Shown here piece after piece: positions 10,097 to 20,757 of a stretch of DNA of 64,000 nucleotides (positions within the stretch are counted from its first letter, which is position 1; each line of letters opens with the position of its first letter). The notes beneath the pieces are model-generated. The model was not told the origin of the DNA, ran no database searches, and saw only the letters and a program-made list of their open reading frames with translations. The stretch covers positions 186,001-250,000 of the forward strand of contig JAJTUP010000077.1 of assembly GCA_021399435.1 (NCBI GenBank), in the 5' to 3' direction. A program made the translations under genes and the position numbers. This DNA comes from Diaporthe sp. PMI_573 (Eukaryota > Ascomycota > Sordariomycetes > Diaporthales > Diaporthaceae).

Positions 10097-10816
10097 TTGC
10101 GGACTCTTCCCATCACTATGGACTCCTTTGATGAGGACATAGAGGCTGCCTCCTCCACGCCGCCGCCTTCCGACCTAGAACAGCTTTGGAACCAACTCCC
10201 GTCTCGTCAGACCTCAGAATGGAAGAGGACGTATGAGAGAAGCTTAACAACCATCTGGGAAGAGAAGTACAGGAACAAGGCTCATGGGGCAGATTCTAAT
10301 GACACTTCAGCAGCTGGGACTACTAGTGCCTTGGACTATATTGAACGTCGACTGGCTTTTAGTCGGTCATTGACTACTCCTGACTCTCAAGAGCGACAAG
10401 GCCAACGACAACAGCAGTCAGCGGCGATGCCACCACAGGACGAGCTTGATCAGTATCTGTCAGAGCCACCGGTTGACAACATCGCATACAAAGCTGACCC
10501 AATTGGTTGGTGGAGGGACGTCGGCGTTGTGCGTTTTCCCCGGCTGTCTTATATGGCTGTTGACTTTCTTACTATCTCATCGTCTTCTGCAGAAACGGAG
10601 AGAGACTTCAGCAGTTGCGGGAGGATGGTAACACCACTCAGGTCCCGCCTACGGCGGCATATTGTGGCCATGGCCCAGTGCCTTCGTTCCTGGAGCAAAG
10701 CCGGTATTTATCAGCCGGCTCTTCCTTTAAGTCTCCTTGAAGGGGATAATTGGAGGCAAGTTCTTCAATTGGTGGGTAGGATTACCGTAGATAGTAACAA
10801 CGAAGACCAGCATTGA
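10097..10816 (+). CDS. hAT transposase C-terminal remnant (dimerisation domain only)
   Basis: A 239-codon frame inside the short hAT element. The likely natural context starts near MDSFDEDIEAASS at 10118. Residues from about 115 carry the hAT C-terminal domain: DELDQYLSEPPVDN, DPIGWWRDV, FPRLSYMAVDFLTISSSSAETERDFS and RLRRHIVAMAQCLRSW. The zinc finger and the DDE/RNase H-like catalytic core are absent. It cannot be a working transposase, though a dimerisation-only product could act as an inhibitor (speculative). Confidence 0.8.
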   Translation: MRTLPITMDSFDEDIEAASSTPPPSDLEQLWNQLPSRQTSEWKRTYERSLTTIWEEKYRNKAHGADSNDTSAAGTTSALDYIERRLAFSRSLTTPDSQERQGQRQQQSAAMPPQDELDQYLSEPPVDNIAYKADPIGWWRDVGVVRFPRLSYMAVDFLTISSSSAETERDFSSCGRMVTPLRSRLRRHIVAMAQCLRSWSKAGIYQPALPLSLLEGDNWRQVLQLVGRITVDSNNEDQH

Positions 10817-10920
10817 TCGATTTGGTCGCCGATCGACGTCGATCGATCGATTTGAATTAGTGATCGATCGATATAAATCGATCGATCAGGGCTCGGAATC
10901 GATCTGTACGATCGATTTCC
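10812..10920. repeat. ATCGAT-rich subterminal repeat, right
   Basis: Mirror of the left subterminal block, with repeated GATCGATCGAT motifs directly after the stop codon of the transposase remnant and up to the right terminal repeat. Confidence 0.8.
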
Positions 10921-10935
10921 AACTCTGCCTGTGTC

Positions 10936-11678
10936 GTCTCGTCAGCACCGCTCTCTCTCCAGAAGCTTTCTCATTCGGTACGACGGCCACCTACATAGTA
11001 AGCCAATGAGAGGAAATGACTTTCAACTAAAAATTCTTGATTGAATACGGTGTGACCCATCATTTGATAGTTTGATAGTGAAGGACATCGTGTCGCATTG
11101 CCAGCTACGCTAAAAGGGAATGCGCACTCCGCTAGAACGTCACCATAGAGGTTCTGGATGCCACTAGGGTATATCAGCGTATAATTTATTATTATTATTA
11201 TTCAGGAAATTATAGTATCACTGTATTTTGTTTAGTAGTTGCTGTGATTCCTTAGTGACTATATGCTAGTACTTTATATGTAATGATCAAGGTTTCCTGA
11301 GTCCTCTAAACCGACAGATCAGGGTTTATGTTCAGGATACGTAACAAGACGGTTGATTGAGCAATATAGTTTCTGACAATGATCATAAGCTAAGGAAAGC
11401 TATTCGTGGATGAATACTTAGATTGACTGCTGAAGAGTTGTCCATACTATCTAGCTATCTGGTAATGAGTGTGTCCTTATATGTCCATCTCTTCAGTGAG
11501 GCTCACTGGCTCACCTTCGGCTCACTGGTGATCCAAATGATCCTGGTGGATTGCTGACTGGCTCACTGGCTCATTTGCCAAGGCCCAGTGATCCGGTGAT
11601 CCCTTATGTAATGTTCCCAAGCCACGTGACCCGGTAGGATCCTTCTGTGCCGTTCGTCTGGCCTGCCGGCCTGCCAGC
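10936..11678. other. Intergenic, moderately AT-rich
   Basis: No coding frame was recognised. It contains an ATT microsatellite near 11187-11200 and a low-copy GGCTCACT-type repeat near 11500-11570. Confidence 0.5.
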
Positions 11679-11812
11679 CTGGCCTGGTGGGGTAGTGCTG
11701 TGGCAGAACCAACCGTTGGTCCTATTTCTGTCAGGGTCGTGACAGCTGGCCTAGTGGGCCTTGTTCTGCTTGGAACCAACCGTTGGTCCTATTTCTGTTA
11801 GGGTCGTGACAG
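11679..11812. repeat. 67-bp tandem duplication, LTR-end-like
   Basis: Two tandem copies (11679-11745 and 11746-11812) with a period of exactly 67 bp. The last 40 bp of each (from GAACCAACCGTTGG to GGTCGTGACAG) are identical except for one C/T change. On the minus strand each copy starts TGTCACGACCCT, which resembles the start of fungal Gypsy-type LTRs (family knowledge). No internal retroelement sequence is recognisable next to it. Confidence 0.75.
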
Positions 11813-12400
11813 TAAGGGACCTTACAACTAGATTAAGATAACCGTTATAATCTACTAGAAAAGACTATAACTAATCTCTATACTATACGATAAGTATACC
11901 CTAGACGTAATAGATCCTAGTATCACTTTCTTTAGCGTCTCTTAGCGGTATTATAATTAATACTAGCTATAAAATGAGTAGAAATTAGTAATACTAGAGA
12001 ATACTTAGGAATATAAGGATGGCTAAAAAGAAGAAGTAAATAAAGTCTACCTAAACTATATCTGGATTATAGATAGACGAAGACAAAAGCTATCTAGCTA
12101 GTTAAATATTTATTATTAATATAAAAATTTATAGATGATTAAAATTATAACTCAAAAAGACGGAAAATCAGAGAAGTAATTTGCTCTCAACAGAATAGGG
12201 TAATTAAACTCAGACAGTAGGTTGCTTAAGAGGAGATAATAGCTATCGTAAGATAACTAATATAACAAGCATTAATAACGTCTTATTAGGCTAATCATCT
12301 CGTTAACTTATTAGATTAAGATAAAGTTAACTATAGTCTAGAATATAATTACCTCCTATATTGAAACATATCAGTGTATTATAATGGATATGTTATGAAC
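11813..12400. other. Very AT-rich block, RIP-like
   Basis: A sharp change to AT-rich, TA-dense sequence with stops in all frames and no recognisable coding remains. Composition fits a repeat eroded by RIP. What it was cannot be told. Confidence 0.6.
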
Positions 12401-13639
12401 CAACACGTTGGCACCAAGAGTACCCGTTTTGGGTAACCCAGGCAGCCCGGAACGAATGCCACGACGCAGCGGAACGAGCACTAGAGTGCGAAATGGCAGG
12501 GATTTGGGGTGAACAAAAATGACCTGGTTTCCCACACTTCACTCAAAATTCGTTCTTGAGTTTTGTAAATAAAACGAGCGCTAGAAGATTATGAAGGGTC
12601 TAAGGATTAGATTGGAAGGAACTTAGTTGAGTCGGGCCACAGAAGCCCGAGAGGTCGAGGGCACGAGGCCCAGAGTGTCAAGGCGGTGGCTCTGGGCAGC
12701 CGAAGGTACAGAGGGCTGTCGAGGCAGCAGGGCCGCGGAAGATCTCGTCGATCGGACTCGCAAAGGTCGGTAGGGCGGAGGGCCAGCAGGATCCAGGGCC
12801 TCGCAAGGCACCCAATCTTGCGGGAGCCTGGAACCCTAACCCTAACCCTAACCCTTCGGATTGATTCAAGCATGTCTGTATGTATGTATATATGTATGTC
12901 TCTTGCTAGGGGCGTGGTGTAGGGTAGCTGAAACAAGCATATGCGCGGATGTTGGCGTGACGGGCGCTCGATAACCTGCGGGCGTTTGTCTCGCCAAGAG
13001 AACCCAGCCCTCCTCCATTCATAGCTACTTCTAGGACCCTCCTCCCTCCTCGGCATCCTCCCCATCTTTTAGAGGCCGAACTAGTCTGGAATTTGCCGAC
13101 TCTCATCCGCACATCTATTCTAGGTTCAAAAGGTGTGCCGGAAGCTTTTGGCAGACACATTCTTGTTTTGGCATCGAGCAACTTCTCCCACGGTCTACGG
13201 CGTTCGAACCCCGTGTTTCCTTGTCTGTCCTGCTTGCATCGGCTCGATCTAGCAAGTGGACGTGTAGACTCGCTCGCCCCAGCATGAGTCCCAGTGATGT
13301 ATCCGAATGCGGCTTTCTCGATATCACCCATTGAGAGATATGACATGCCCATTATCCCTGAAGAGGTGGTGTAAGTGGTACCCCAGTTGCGCCACCACCT
13401 TTTCAACTAGCCAATATTCGTTTAGTCCTGGCAGATCATTGCATCAGGCTCTGCATCACATCACCTTGCCGATCAATGGGTCTAGGCCAATCTATTGAGT
13501 TGCTAGTTGCTTAATGCAACTCGGAAGGTAGTATGGCCTGATTTTGCGCATCACTGCCTATTAAGTCGGGGCAAGTTTAGGGAATCTGATCGATCTATTG
13601 AGCGGTTGTCATGCCGAGGGCAGTCACCAATTACTACGT
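12401..13639. other. Intergenic, GC-recovered, no gene recognised
   Basis: GC content rises again after 12400. Long overlapping frames exist on the minus strand (for example 12607-13065 and 12906-13406) but none shows a domain. The segment from TGTTATGAACCAACACG near 12394 might be an LTR-like sequence; this is unsupported. It contains the interstitial telomeric repeat listed separately. Confidence 0.45.
12832..12855 (-). repeat. Interstitial telomeric repeat, four units
   Basis: Four perfect AACCCT units (24 bp) read on the plus strand, i.e. TTAGGG on the minus strand. This is the telomeric hexamer of filamentous ascomycetes. No array longer than four units is present, so this is an internal site, not a chromosome end. 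Confidence 0.9.
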
Positions 13640-14230
13640 AGTACATTGGTCCCTCCGATAAGCTCCGAATAGGACATGCCGGGCATGCTGGTGTGTCGGA
13701 CGGTGGTGCGGCGGCGTCAGGACTAGTTCACCGACCATCGGTGCCGGGATGATAGCGCCATACCAGTGACGGCGATCTTCATATTCGTCCCTGGCATGCC
13801 CGTCGTCGTGAACTCGAACATCCACCAAGGCTTGAAGCTGGTCAACAAGTGCCAGCTACACGGTATTGGACGTTATTCTCGATAAGGTTCACTCGGGCCA
13901 TCGTATGAACGCCAACACCATCCTCCACTTCAGCCCGCCGGCGGGGATCCTGCTAGTGGCGGAGACAACGGAGCAATTCGTCGGCGTGCCGGCCGGCACC
14001 ACCCATCCTGCTGATGCCCATAAGCACCAAAATAGAGTGTCAGAGGAAGCGGCCATGGCAGCGGAGTGGCGTTACCCGCAGGAGATTACCTGCGCAGCCG
14101 CGTTCGCCTGCACGGAGTATAAGGTGCAGGCAGAAAGCATCAATCAGGTGGTCCATGCACAGGATCGTGACTTTCCCCAAGTACCACAATATCCTTGCTC
14201 GGTGGCTGATGATTTCTCCGTACGCTAATG
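13640..14230 (+). pseudogene. Helitron Pif1-like helicase remnant
   Basis: Plus-strand frames together recover the C-terminal end of a fungal Helitron-type helicase: PGMPVVVNSNIHQGLKLVN near 13790-13845, LDVILDKVHSGHRMNANTIL and FSPPAGILLVAETTEQFVGV near 13865-13995, TKIECQRKRPWQRSGVTRR in another frame near 14025-14080, then CAAAFACTEYKVQ near 14095-14135. The frame changes at least twice, so the gene is dead. The Rep/HUH part is absent. No clear Helitron 3' hairpin was identified. Confidence 0.7.
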
Positions 14231-14478
14231 GGATATACTCTGACAGCCAGGGTTTCTAGCTACTAATTTTGGCGCTATTATTTTCAGCTCAGCCCGAGCT
14301 GAGTTTGAGGTGTTCAGGGCGTCCTCAAATGCCCCAGCGACCCCTTTCGACCTCGAGATGCAGATACCATCTCCCTTTCCCCGATGCTAACTCGTTTCGT
14401 GTCGCATCCGACCGTTCCTCGGGACCTCCAAAGCTACCGAGACCTGGATAGACCGACACCATTGCCACTTCTTCCAGC

Positions 14479-14891
14479 ATGGCAATCAAGCCCAAGTCTC
14501 CTCCCGCACCGGCACACAACTCTGGTCGCCACAAACCATCGGAAGCCCCGCCCACGCGCACAATCGAGAAGCGCCACTCCACTCAGTTAAATGCTGCATT
14601 TACCGAACTACGGAATAGTATTCCTAGTATGAGAGTTGTAATGGCAAAGGAAGGGGAGGAGAATGCACCGAAGGATCCGCAAGAAGGAACGCCTAAAACA
14701 AGGGTGGATAAGGTTAGAATAGCACCCAACTCATGATTCAACAATTCTTACCTAGAATACAGGAGGCCATTATGTATACGGCGACGGAGTATATTGCGAT
14801 CCTCGAGGAGAGAAATAGATCTCTCCTAGAAGAGCGCATAGTACTGCAGTCGACAATCGCTGCGTTTGAGACGTTATTTCCACCTTACTGA
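14479..14891 (+). CDS. Small bHLH transcription factor, two exons
   Basis: A DNA-binding protein of about 120 aa. Exon 1 (14479-14712) encodes a Pro/Lys-rich leader and then basic region plus helix 1 (TRTIEKRHSTQLNAAFTELR, NSIPSMR). The intron is 14713-14762 (50 bp, donor GTTAGA, acceptor ACAG). Exon 2 (14763-14891) gives helix 2 and a leucine-rich coil: KEAIMYTATEYIAILEERN, then SLLEERIVLQSTIAAFETLF. The join KTRVDK/EAIMYTATEYI matches the loop-helix 2 of SREBP-like fungal bHLH proteins. A His stands at IEKRH where SREBP-type proteins have Tyr and most bHLH proteins have Arg. No long activation domain is present. It lies between the Helitron relic and the FlbA-type gene. The target is unknown. 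Confidence 0.7.
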
Positions 14892-15246
14892 TCTTCCTGT
14901 ACATGTTTTGCCGCGGACCGGGCTTGATGAGGCATCGATATGATCGGTTTTCACGTGGATGTCGCGGCGGGTATTGAGGGACCTCCAGGGCCGCCAGGCT
15001 ATTGGGGACCGCCTGGGCAAGAGGGAGGGTCAAAGAGAACTCTATTATCAAAAGTGTCATATTTCGTCTACGTATTGTTATAAAGTCTTCCGGCCTGAAT
15101 GATGACAGACCAAGCTTACCTATTTGCCCAAAACACGTGACAGAGCGAATGGGAAGTTTGCTGGACCCAGCGCCTAATGCGTAGATCACAGACCTGAGAT
15201 CTCAACCGGCTGGGCAACCAGCCCAAGCCAGCCGGGGTCCCCGGGG

Positions 15247-17570
15247 TTGGCTTCGTGTAGTGTACCCGGCACGAAGTACCTGATACGGCTGGTGACAGTC
15301 CACCCTCTCCACTCGCTCACCAAACAACCCCTAAAAGGTGCCTTCCCCTCCCTTCAGAGGCCCTCAGCCCACGGTTCACCACGCTGTCCCTCCCTCAAAT
15401 ACCCTCCCCTCGAGCAGGCCCCCACTCACTCCCGCTCCTCCCTCTCGGAACGGTCTCATGTCGCCGCTGCTGCCGCCATACCGGCTCCGTCTCTCAGACT
15501 CGACCAGCGTTCATCGAGCGCCATCCTCGCCCTGGCCGTGGCCGCCTTGGACAGGACCCAGGGCGCCATCGCCACCATCTCGAAGCCCGCGATCCGCCCT
15601 CGGCACTCCAATGGTACCCTCTCGAGACTCTCCCACCTCCCCAGCTCGACGCCCGCCTCGGAGCCCTCCAGCTCGGACAAGAACCACCGGCCCAGGAGTG
15701 CCTCGAGCCAGTCCCTGTTGTCCAGTATCGACCTGGACAACTCTGTCGCTACCCAAGCTGCTTCGGCGAACCACCCGCCATCCCAGCCTCGCACGGCCAC
15801 AGAACCCAACCACCTCCCGCCAAGTCTACCGTCACGGCAAATAAGATGCACCAAACACCCTCGCGCTTGCTGCGCATGACGGATGACGACCAGCCGTTCA
15901 CGAGGGGATGTGCTATGGCTCTACCACTTCCACCTGCCGCTTCGCATGGCGTGCGCCATTGTGCGGCGTTCCGCGCGGGCCATGCGGCCCCCCCCCTATG
16001 AAACGCCACCTCCGGAGCCCCTTCTCGCCAGAGCATTGGCTGACTTTGGTTGTACGATAGGACTTCAAGGATCTCTTCTCCACCCTCGTCGTCAGTCTCT
16101 TGCCGCTGTCAGCCCACCGCGTCCGATTGACCAAGGTCGAGTACACATTCGTCTCCGAGGATGCCGTCAACAACCTTGGATCCCTCAAGTTCTCCCAATC
16201 GAATCGCATGCCAGATCCCGAAGACCCCTCCCGCATCGTCACCACCACCACAACCACCACCTTCTCCATGACCAAGGACATGGCCCGGTCCATCTGCCAA
16301 CGCTTCGTCGAGGCCCGTTTCATTGAATCGGCCGACGGCAAGTATCAGCAGGTGTACAACATGAAGGGATCGGTCTGGCAGCTGACGCCTAAGGGAATCA
16401 CCGTGCTGGACCGGTTCTGCTCGAGGAATTGTATTCAGCGGAAGCAGGTGTCGGAACTAGTCAACCTGGGTGCAACCCAGCTCGTCCTATTGGAGAGGGA
16501 CTCCCAGAGCGATAAGCTCCCCCATGACCAAGGCACCCTCGAGGTCATTTTCCGCCGGTTCGTGGGTGCTGACAGCCGGAATACCAAGGCGACCGTCAAT
16601 GCAGCTGATTCGGACTCGTTGCACGATTACAAAGATGGTCTCACCGGTGTCAAGATGGCAGCCGAGCGCAAGGTCAACGGCAAGACGTATCGAGATACCT
16701 TCACTGGCAAGGCCACCACCGACTGGTTGATGGACTGCTCTACGATTGTTGACAGGCGAGAAACCGTCGAGATCGCCACCCTCTTTCTCGAGTATGATCT
16801 GATGGAGCCCGTCGCTCAAGACCGAGCCTACATGTCCCAGAACCCGGGCTGCAATGTGTTCCAGCTCACCAAGTATGCCATCTATCAGATTTCCCAGAGG
16901 GGCAAGGATCTCATCAACGGTTCTGGCTGGAGGGGACGAGCGTCGGAGAGTGAGGGCTGTGCCGCCTCTCAGCGGAATGGCATCACCAGGGACTCCAACA
17001 CCCAGCGGCTCGACAAGATCCTCAACGATCCTGCGCTCCGCCTTCTCTTCCGGGAGAACCTGCGCGACACACACTGCGAGAACCTGTCCTTCTACCAAGG
17101 TGTCGACGAGTTCGTCCGCAACTGCGAGGCCGTCACGCGCGCGACCCCAGAGAACCCCAACAGCACCTCGATGGACGGTGTCAAGGAGATCATGGCGCAG
17201 GCGTATGGAATCTACAACGCTTTCCTGGCCCCTGGATCCCCTTGCGAGGTCAACATCGACCACCAGCTCCGCAACAACCTCGCCGCTCGGATGACCAAGG
17301 CCGTTGGCCAGGACGTGGCTATGGTCGACACCCTCCAGGAAGTGACGTCCCTCGTCGGGGACGCCCAAAACGCGATCTTCAAGCTGATGGCTAGTGTGAG
17401 TTTTGCTAACCCCCAAAACTTCGGCGAGGCTGACGGGCGCTGATGTACAGCAGGATTCCGTGCCCAAATTCCTTCGCAGGCCCAAGTACGAGCAGCAACT
17501 GCGGAGTTATGAGTTCGACGTCGACGGACGAGGCCTTGAGCGAAGCCAGAGCCGGTCCGACCGAAAGTGA
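15247..17570 (+). CDS. FlbA/Sst2/Rgs1-type regulator of G-protein signalling (DEP-DEP-RGS), 5' part apparently damaged
   Basis: GTPase-activating protein for a heterotrimeric G-alpha; in Aspergillus and Magnaporthe this family controls conidiation and infection development. The main exon (16061-17395) encodes DEP 1 (RLTKVEYTFVSEDAVNNLGS, MARSICQRFVEARFIESADG), DEP 2 (FTGKATTDWLMDCSTIVDRR) and the RGS box (RLDKILNDPALRLLFRENLR ... AYGIYNAFLAPGSPCEVNID ... AVGQDVAMVDTLQEV). A last intron (17396-17450) leads to DSVPKFLRRPKYEQQLRSYE and a stop at 17570. N-terminal coding (AILALAVAALDRTQGAIATI) is clear from about 15450. Two lesions are visible. The reading frame shifts by one near 15805-15815, between TATEPN and AKSTVTANKMHQTPSR. 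The expected donor after DDDQPFTR is GGATGT at 15906 where GTATGT would be normal; an in-phase GTGCGC at 15951 is the only alternative seen. It is either mutated, mis-sequenced or differently spliced. Confidence 0.8.
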
Positions 17571-18040
17571 CGTCACGATGCCGAATGCCGATGTTGCAAA
17601 CAAGCATGACGGGCCGGGCATCCTTGTAGCACGAATCCTGAAGCCGGCAATTTTCTACCATATTCACGAACACAGGATGCCTGCGGTATGTTTTCCCTGG
17701 TCGCATGCCACACCACAGTGTTAAGATTTGAGTTTCACGTAGGAAGATGTCTCAATGATGGTTAGTGATCTAGAATTATCCCAACCCAACATGGAAATAA
17801 GCTGCACCGATATCTGTAGCATACTATATTACCTGCGCGCTTCCGTTGGGCGTACCTGGCAGAATGAGGAAGCTGGTAAATAGGGCACCAAAGTAAGGAA
17901 GGATTGGCTTAAACGTGTATAATATCGGCATAAAGGCTACATTCTCAAATTGTAGGAGCACACAGTATTTATCCCTAAATGGAGACATGTCTATTGTTAC
18001 TATAATTGGCATAGTGTCAATCAGCCTCAGATGGGTCGCA

Positions 18041-18172
18041 TTATATTGCTGAGATATTAGAGGTACCAGCAACTAGCTGGATGTGAGGCTCGGATATATA
18101 TATGACAGCGTGGTCCTCAAAGGCCCTTGCCGCTGTTGCTAGTAAGGCCCCTAATGTGAATGCGATCTTCAT
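18041..18172 (-). CDS. Short signal-peptide-like ORF, doubtful
   Basis: A 43-codon frame starting MKIAFTLGALLATAARAF, a good secretion-signal pattern, followed by about 25 residues with no cysteines. It lies in the AT-rich block. It could be a relic of a small secreted protein cut short by a stop, or chance. Confidence 0.18.
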   Translation of the reverse strand: MKIAFTLGALLATAARAFEDHAVIYISEPHIQLVAGTSNISAI

Positions 18173-20757
18173 GGTATAGCGGCCTTCTTTGCCACAGTCT
18201 TCTTTTTTAGGATCTGAAACGGTGCGATGGATTTCTGTTGGGCTTGCGTAACTTTGCAGAGTAAGGAGGATGCATTCATTAGTGTTTATCTTGGTGTGCA
18301 AATATCTGTATTAAATATCAGCGACATTTCGGCGCAAGCTATAAACCCAGAAAGTGGAAGCCGTAAATCCAGGATCATGGGCGCCCTCTCCCAGCCGTCA
18401 ATCTATAAAACGCCGCAAAACACCTTGTTGATGGGCTCTAGCGGAACCGGAAAAGCTGAAACCTGTAAACCCAGGATCGTAGACACCTTCACCTAGCCAC
18501 TACCCCACACTACGTCCTAAAACACATTATCAGTGTACTCCGGTTTATACCACTTCCCGGCTATAGCACTAGAAAGATAGGTGCTATGGAAAACCATTAT
18601 CTGTGTGAAGGCGACCTGGAATCTGCTTTCTGGGCGCCTTTTGTGTATGATATATAGAGGCAGGACGATAATCTTACTGCCCCAACTTTTGTACCTGACA
18701 CACTGGGAGCACAAGTTTCTGCGCCAAAGTATAAGAGTACAGTTGACGATGATATAAGGAGGTTAGGTTTACTGAATCCTTACTAATTCTAATACTGACT
18801 GTTTGTAGTCTACAAATCATAATCTGTTTAAGACAGGGTAGAATGGAGGCTAGTATTGTAGCGATGTAGACTGATCTCGTAGAGACAAAGAACTTTATAA
18901 ACTAGATGTATGAGTTCCTGGTAAGGCTGGAGTCTAGTATTGAAACTTTAAAGAATATGCTGGAAAAATTGTGTAGGAATATGGATATGTTTGCTAAGAC
19001 TCTATACTGTCTGCTCAGTGGAAATGCTAGGCAGGGTAACGCATCTGCTGTAAACAGTGACTTTGCGACAAACTGCGGCGATTTGGCATAGCGACCATAC
19101 ATCTGCATAGGGCCACGCTGCCCTCAGGATAGCTTGAGCTCAGGGCCTTGGGACTAGAATGTTTAATTATAGGAGTTTATATAGATAGATCTGACTCAAT
19201 TTTGTCCTTCATGCTTTCTTATAGACTTAACCCATAAAGTGAACCGTTATTTCAGATTTTAGATTTTACAACAGATTTTGCATGTTCCTTGCCATTCTGA
19301 GTCGATTTAGAGAAATGTAGATGGCTGGCCTATGTTTGTTGTGAGAAATCTTATTTCAAAACACAACTATGGCCGCTTAATGTAGTGTGGTACGATAAGG
19401 CAATTGCTAGGAAGACAGAGCGTTTACCGAGCATAGCAATAAGAGCCGAGCTGAAATATCTCAGAAAATACATTGAGTTAACCTAAATGTGACCGGTTCC
19501 AGCCCCATCATATAGCTGTCCCACACCTGTGATTCTAACCACCAATATCTAAGCCATTGAGAAAGGTGTGTCTCAACCTATTTCGCTTCCTCTTTGATGT
19601 GATCTGAGAATATAGGTCCTTAATATACAGTACCTGAGCCTAGGTGCTGTTAGAATGCTGCGGAGGGTGGTTGGGAGGTGAGTCTGTAATACCCAGGATA
19701 GGACTTTGAATGATGTCTTTGTGTTCAGGCCTGGGAGCGGTAGCTGGAATTCTTGTGGAAAGCTGTCCAATCTATACTGGGGATACTTGCCTAATTTGTG
19801 GGTGAGAAGGAATAAAAACAGCTTGCGATGGGCCCCTAGGATAAGCATAGTGGCTATCGAGCCTTAGAGGTTGTATTAGGTATATCGGCACTACCTCAAT
19901 AGTATAGGTAGTATAAGCTAGCCGAAGTTGGATGTAGCTCGGGATGTGTTGTTTAATAAAGAACTCTGATGTAATGTGGGGCCACACTGTCGGCAGTCTC
20001 ACCCACGGATAGAATATAAGGGAGAATCGGGAATACTGGATAGCATCGATTTCAGTGTAGGAGGTTGCTCTATGCCCGACGGAAGCCAAAGAGATATACA
20101 GCCTTCAATAGATGTATTGTTCTCAAAGCGCTGTGTTATCAATTCAAAATATGTTGTTAAACAAATAGCTATGTTTGGGATAGAATGCCTGGAAGCATTT
20201 AAAACTCTGCAACAAATAGGAGCCATTGTCGATGATGGAAGTCGATGTTTAGAGTAAATAAAACAAGTTTAAAAACACAGCTCTGGTCTTTTATATATAA
20301 TTTAAGCCTATGTTTGGTCGGAAGTCTATTTCTCCACTGTCTGGTTCCCCATCAGGGCTTGTTTTCACAGCCCCTTATTTTGCCTAAGGCAATTTGAAAG
20401 TACTGTAATGCGGGGATATATTATATGCATAGCTTTTAGATTCCCAATATGCAGGAGGTATCTCAGAGATCACCCCACCTAATAATAGCCCCCTCTCTAG
20501 TCCCTCCCGAACGTTCAAGGAGGAAAATATCAAAAGCATCTGTCAAGATAAACCATGGTCGGGATATATCTGAAGCGGAGAATATGCATAGGTTAATGAG
20601 CGCCCACATTGGGTGCCTGCTATTCGACTAGACTTAATGATGTACCATGAGCAGATCGGTAGAATCAATTGCTTATTTCAATCGTTGTAGCCATTTGAAT
20701 TAGGCGCTCGGTATTTGGAGGAGCGAGATTCTCTCACGATTATTTTCGAATACTTTA

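Larger units (their letters stand above)
9633..10927 (+). mobile_element. Complete short hAT element with TIRs and 8-bp target duplication
   Basis: Left end CAGGGTTGGAAATCGATCGA and right end (reverse complement) CAGAGTTGGAAATCGATCGT form terminal inverted repeats with very few mismatches. Both ends are flanked by the identical octamer CCTGTGTC, at 9625-9632 and 10928-10935. An 8-bp duplication and CAG...TIRs are hAT hallmarks. At 1,295 bp the element is too short for a full transposase and encodes only a C-terminal part. It is therefore best read as an internally deleted, non-autonomous derivative. Confidence 0.92.

Noticed and set aside
12606..13406. Overlapping minus-strand frames of 152 and 166 codons
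   Set aside because: No domain, composition follows GC-rich DNA, and frames cross the telomeric repeat.
14770..15189. 139-codon minus-strand frame
   Set aside because: Antisense of bHLH exon 2 and flank; no domain, while the plus strand has a matching helix 2.
15338..15844. 168-codon Pro/Arg-rich plus-strand frame
   Set aside because: Overlaps the FlbA-type N-terminus in another frame; the frame with DRTQGAIATI matches the family.
16487..17485. 332-codon minus-strand frame opposite the FlbA-type gene
   Set aside because: It is the antisense shadow of a GC-rich coding exon; the plus strand carries clear DEP and RGS domains.
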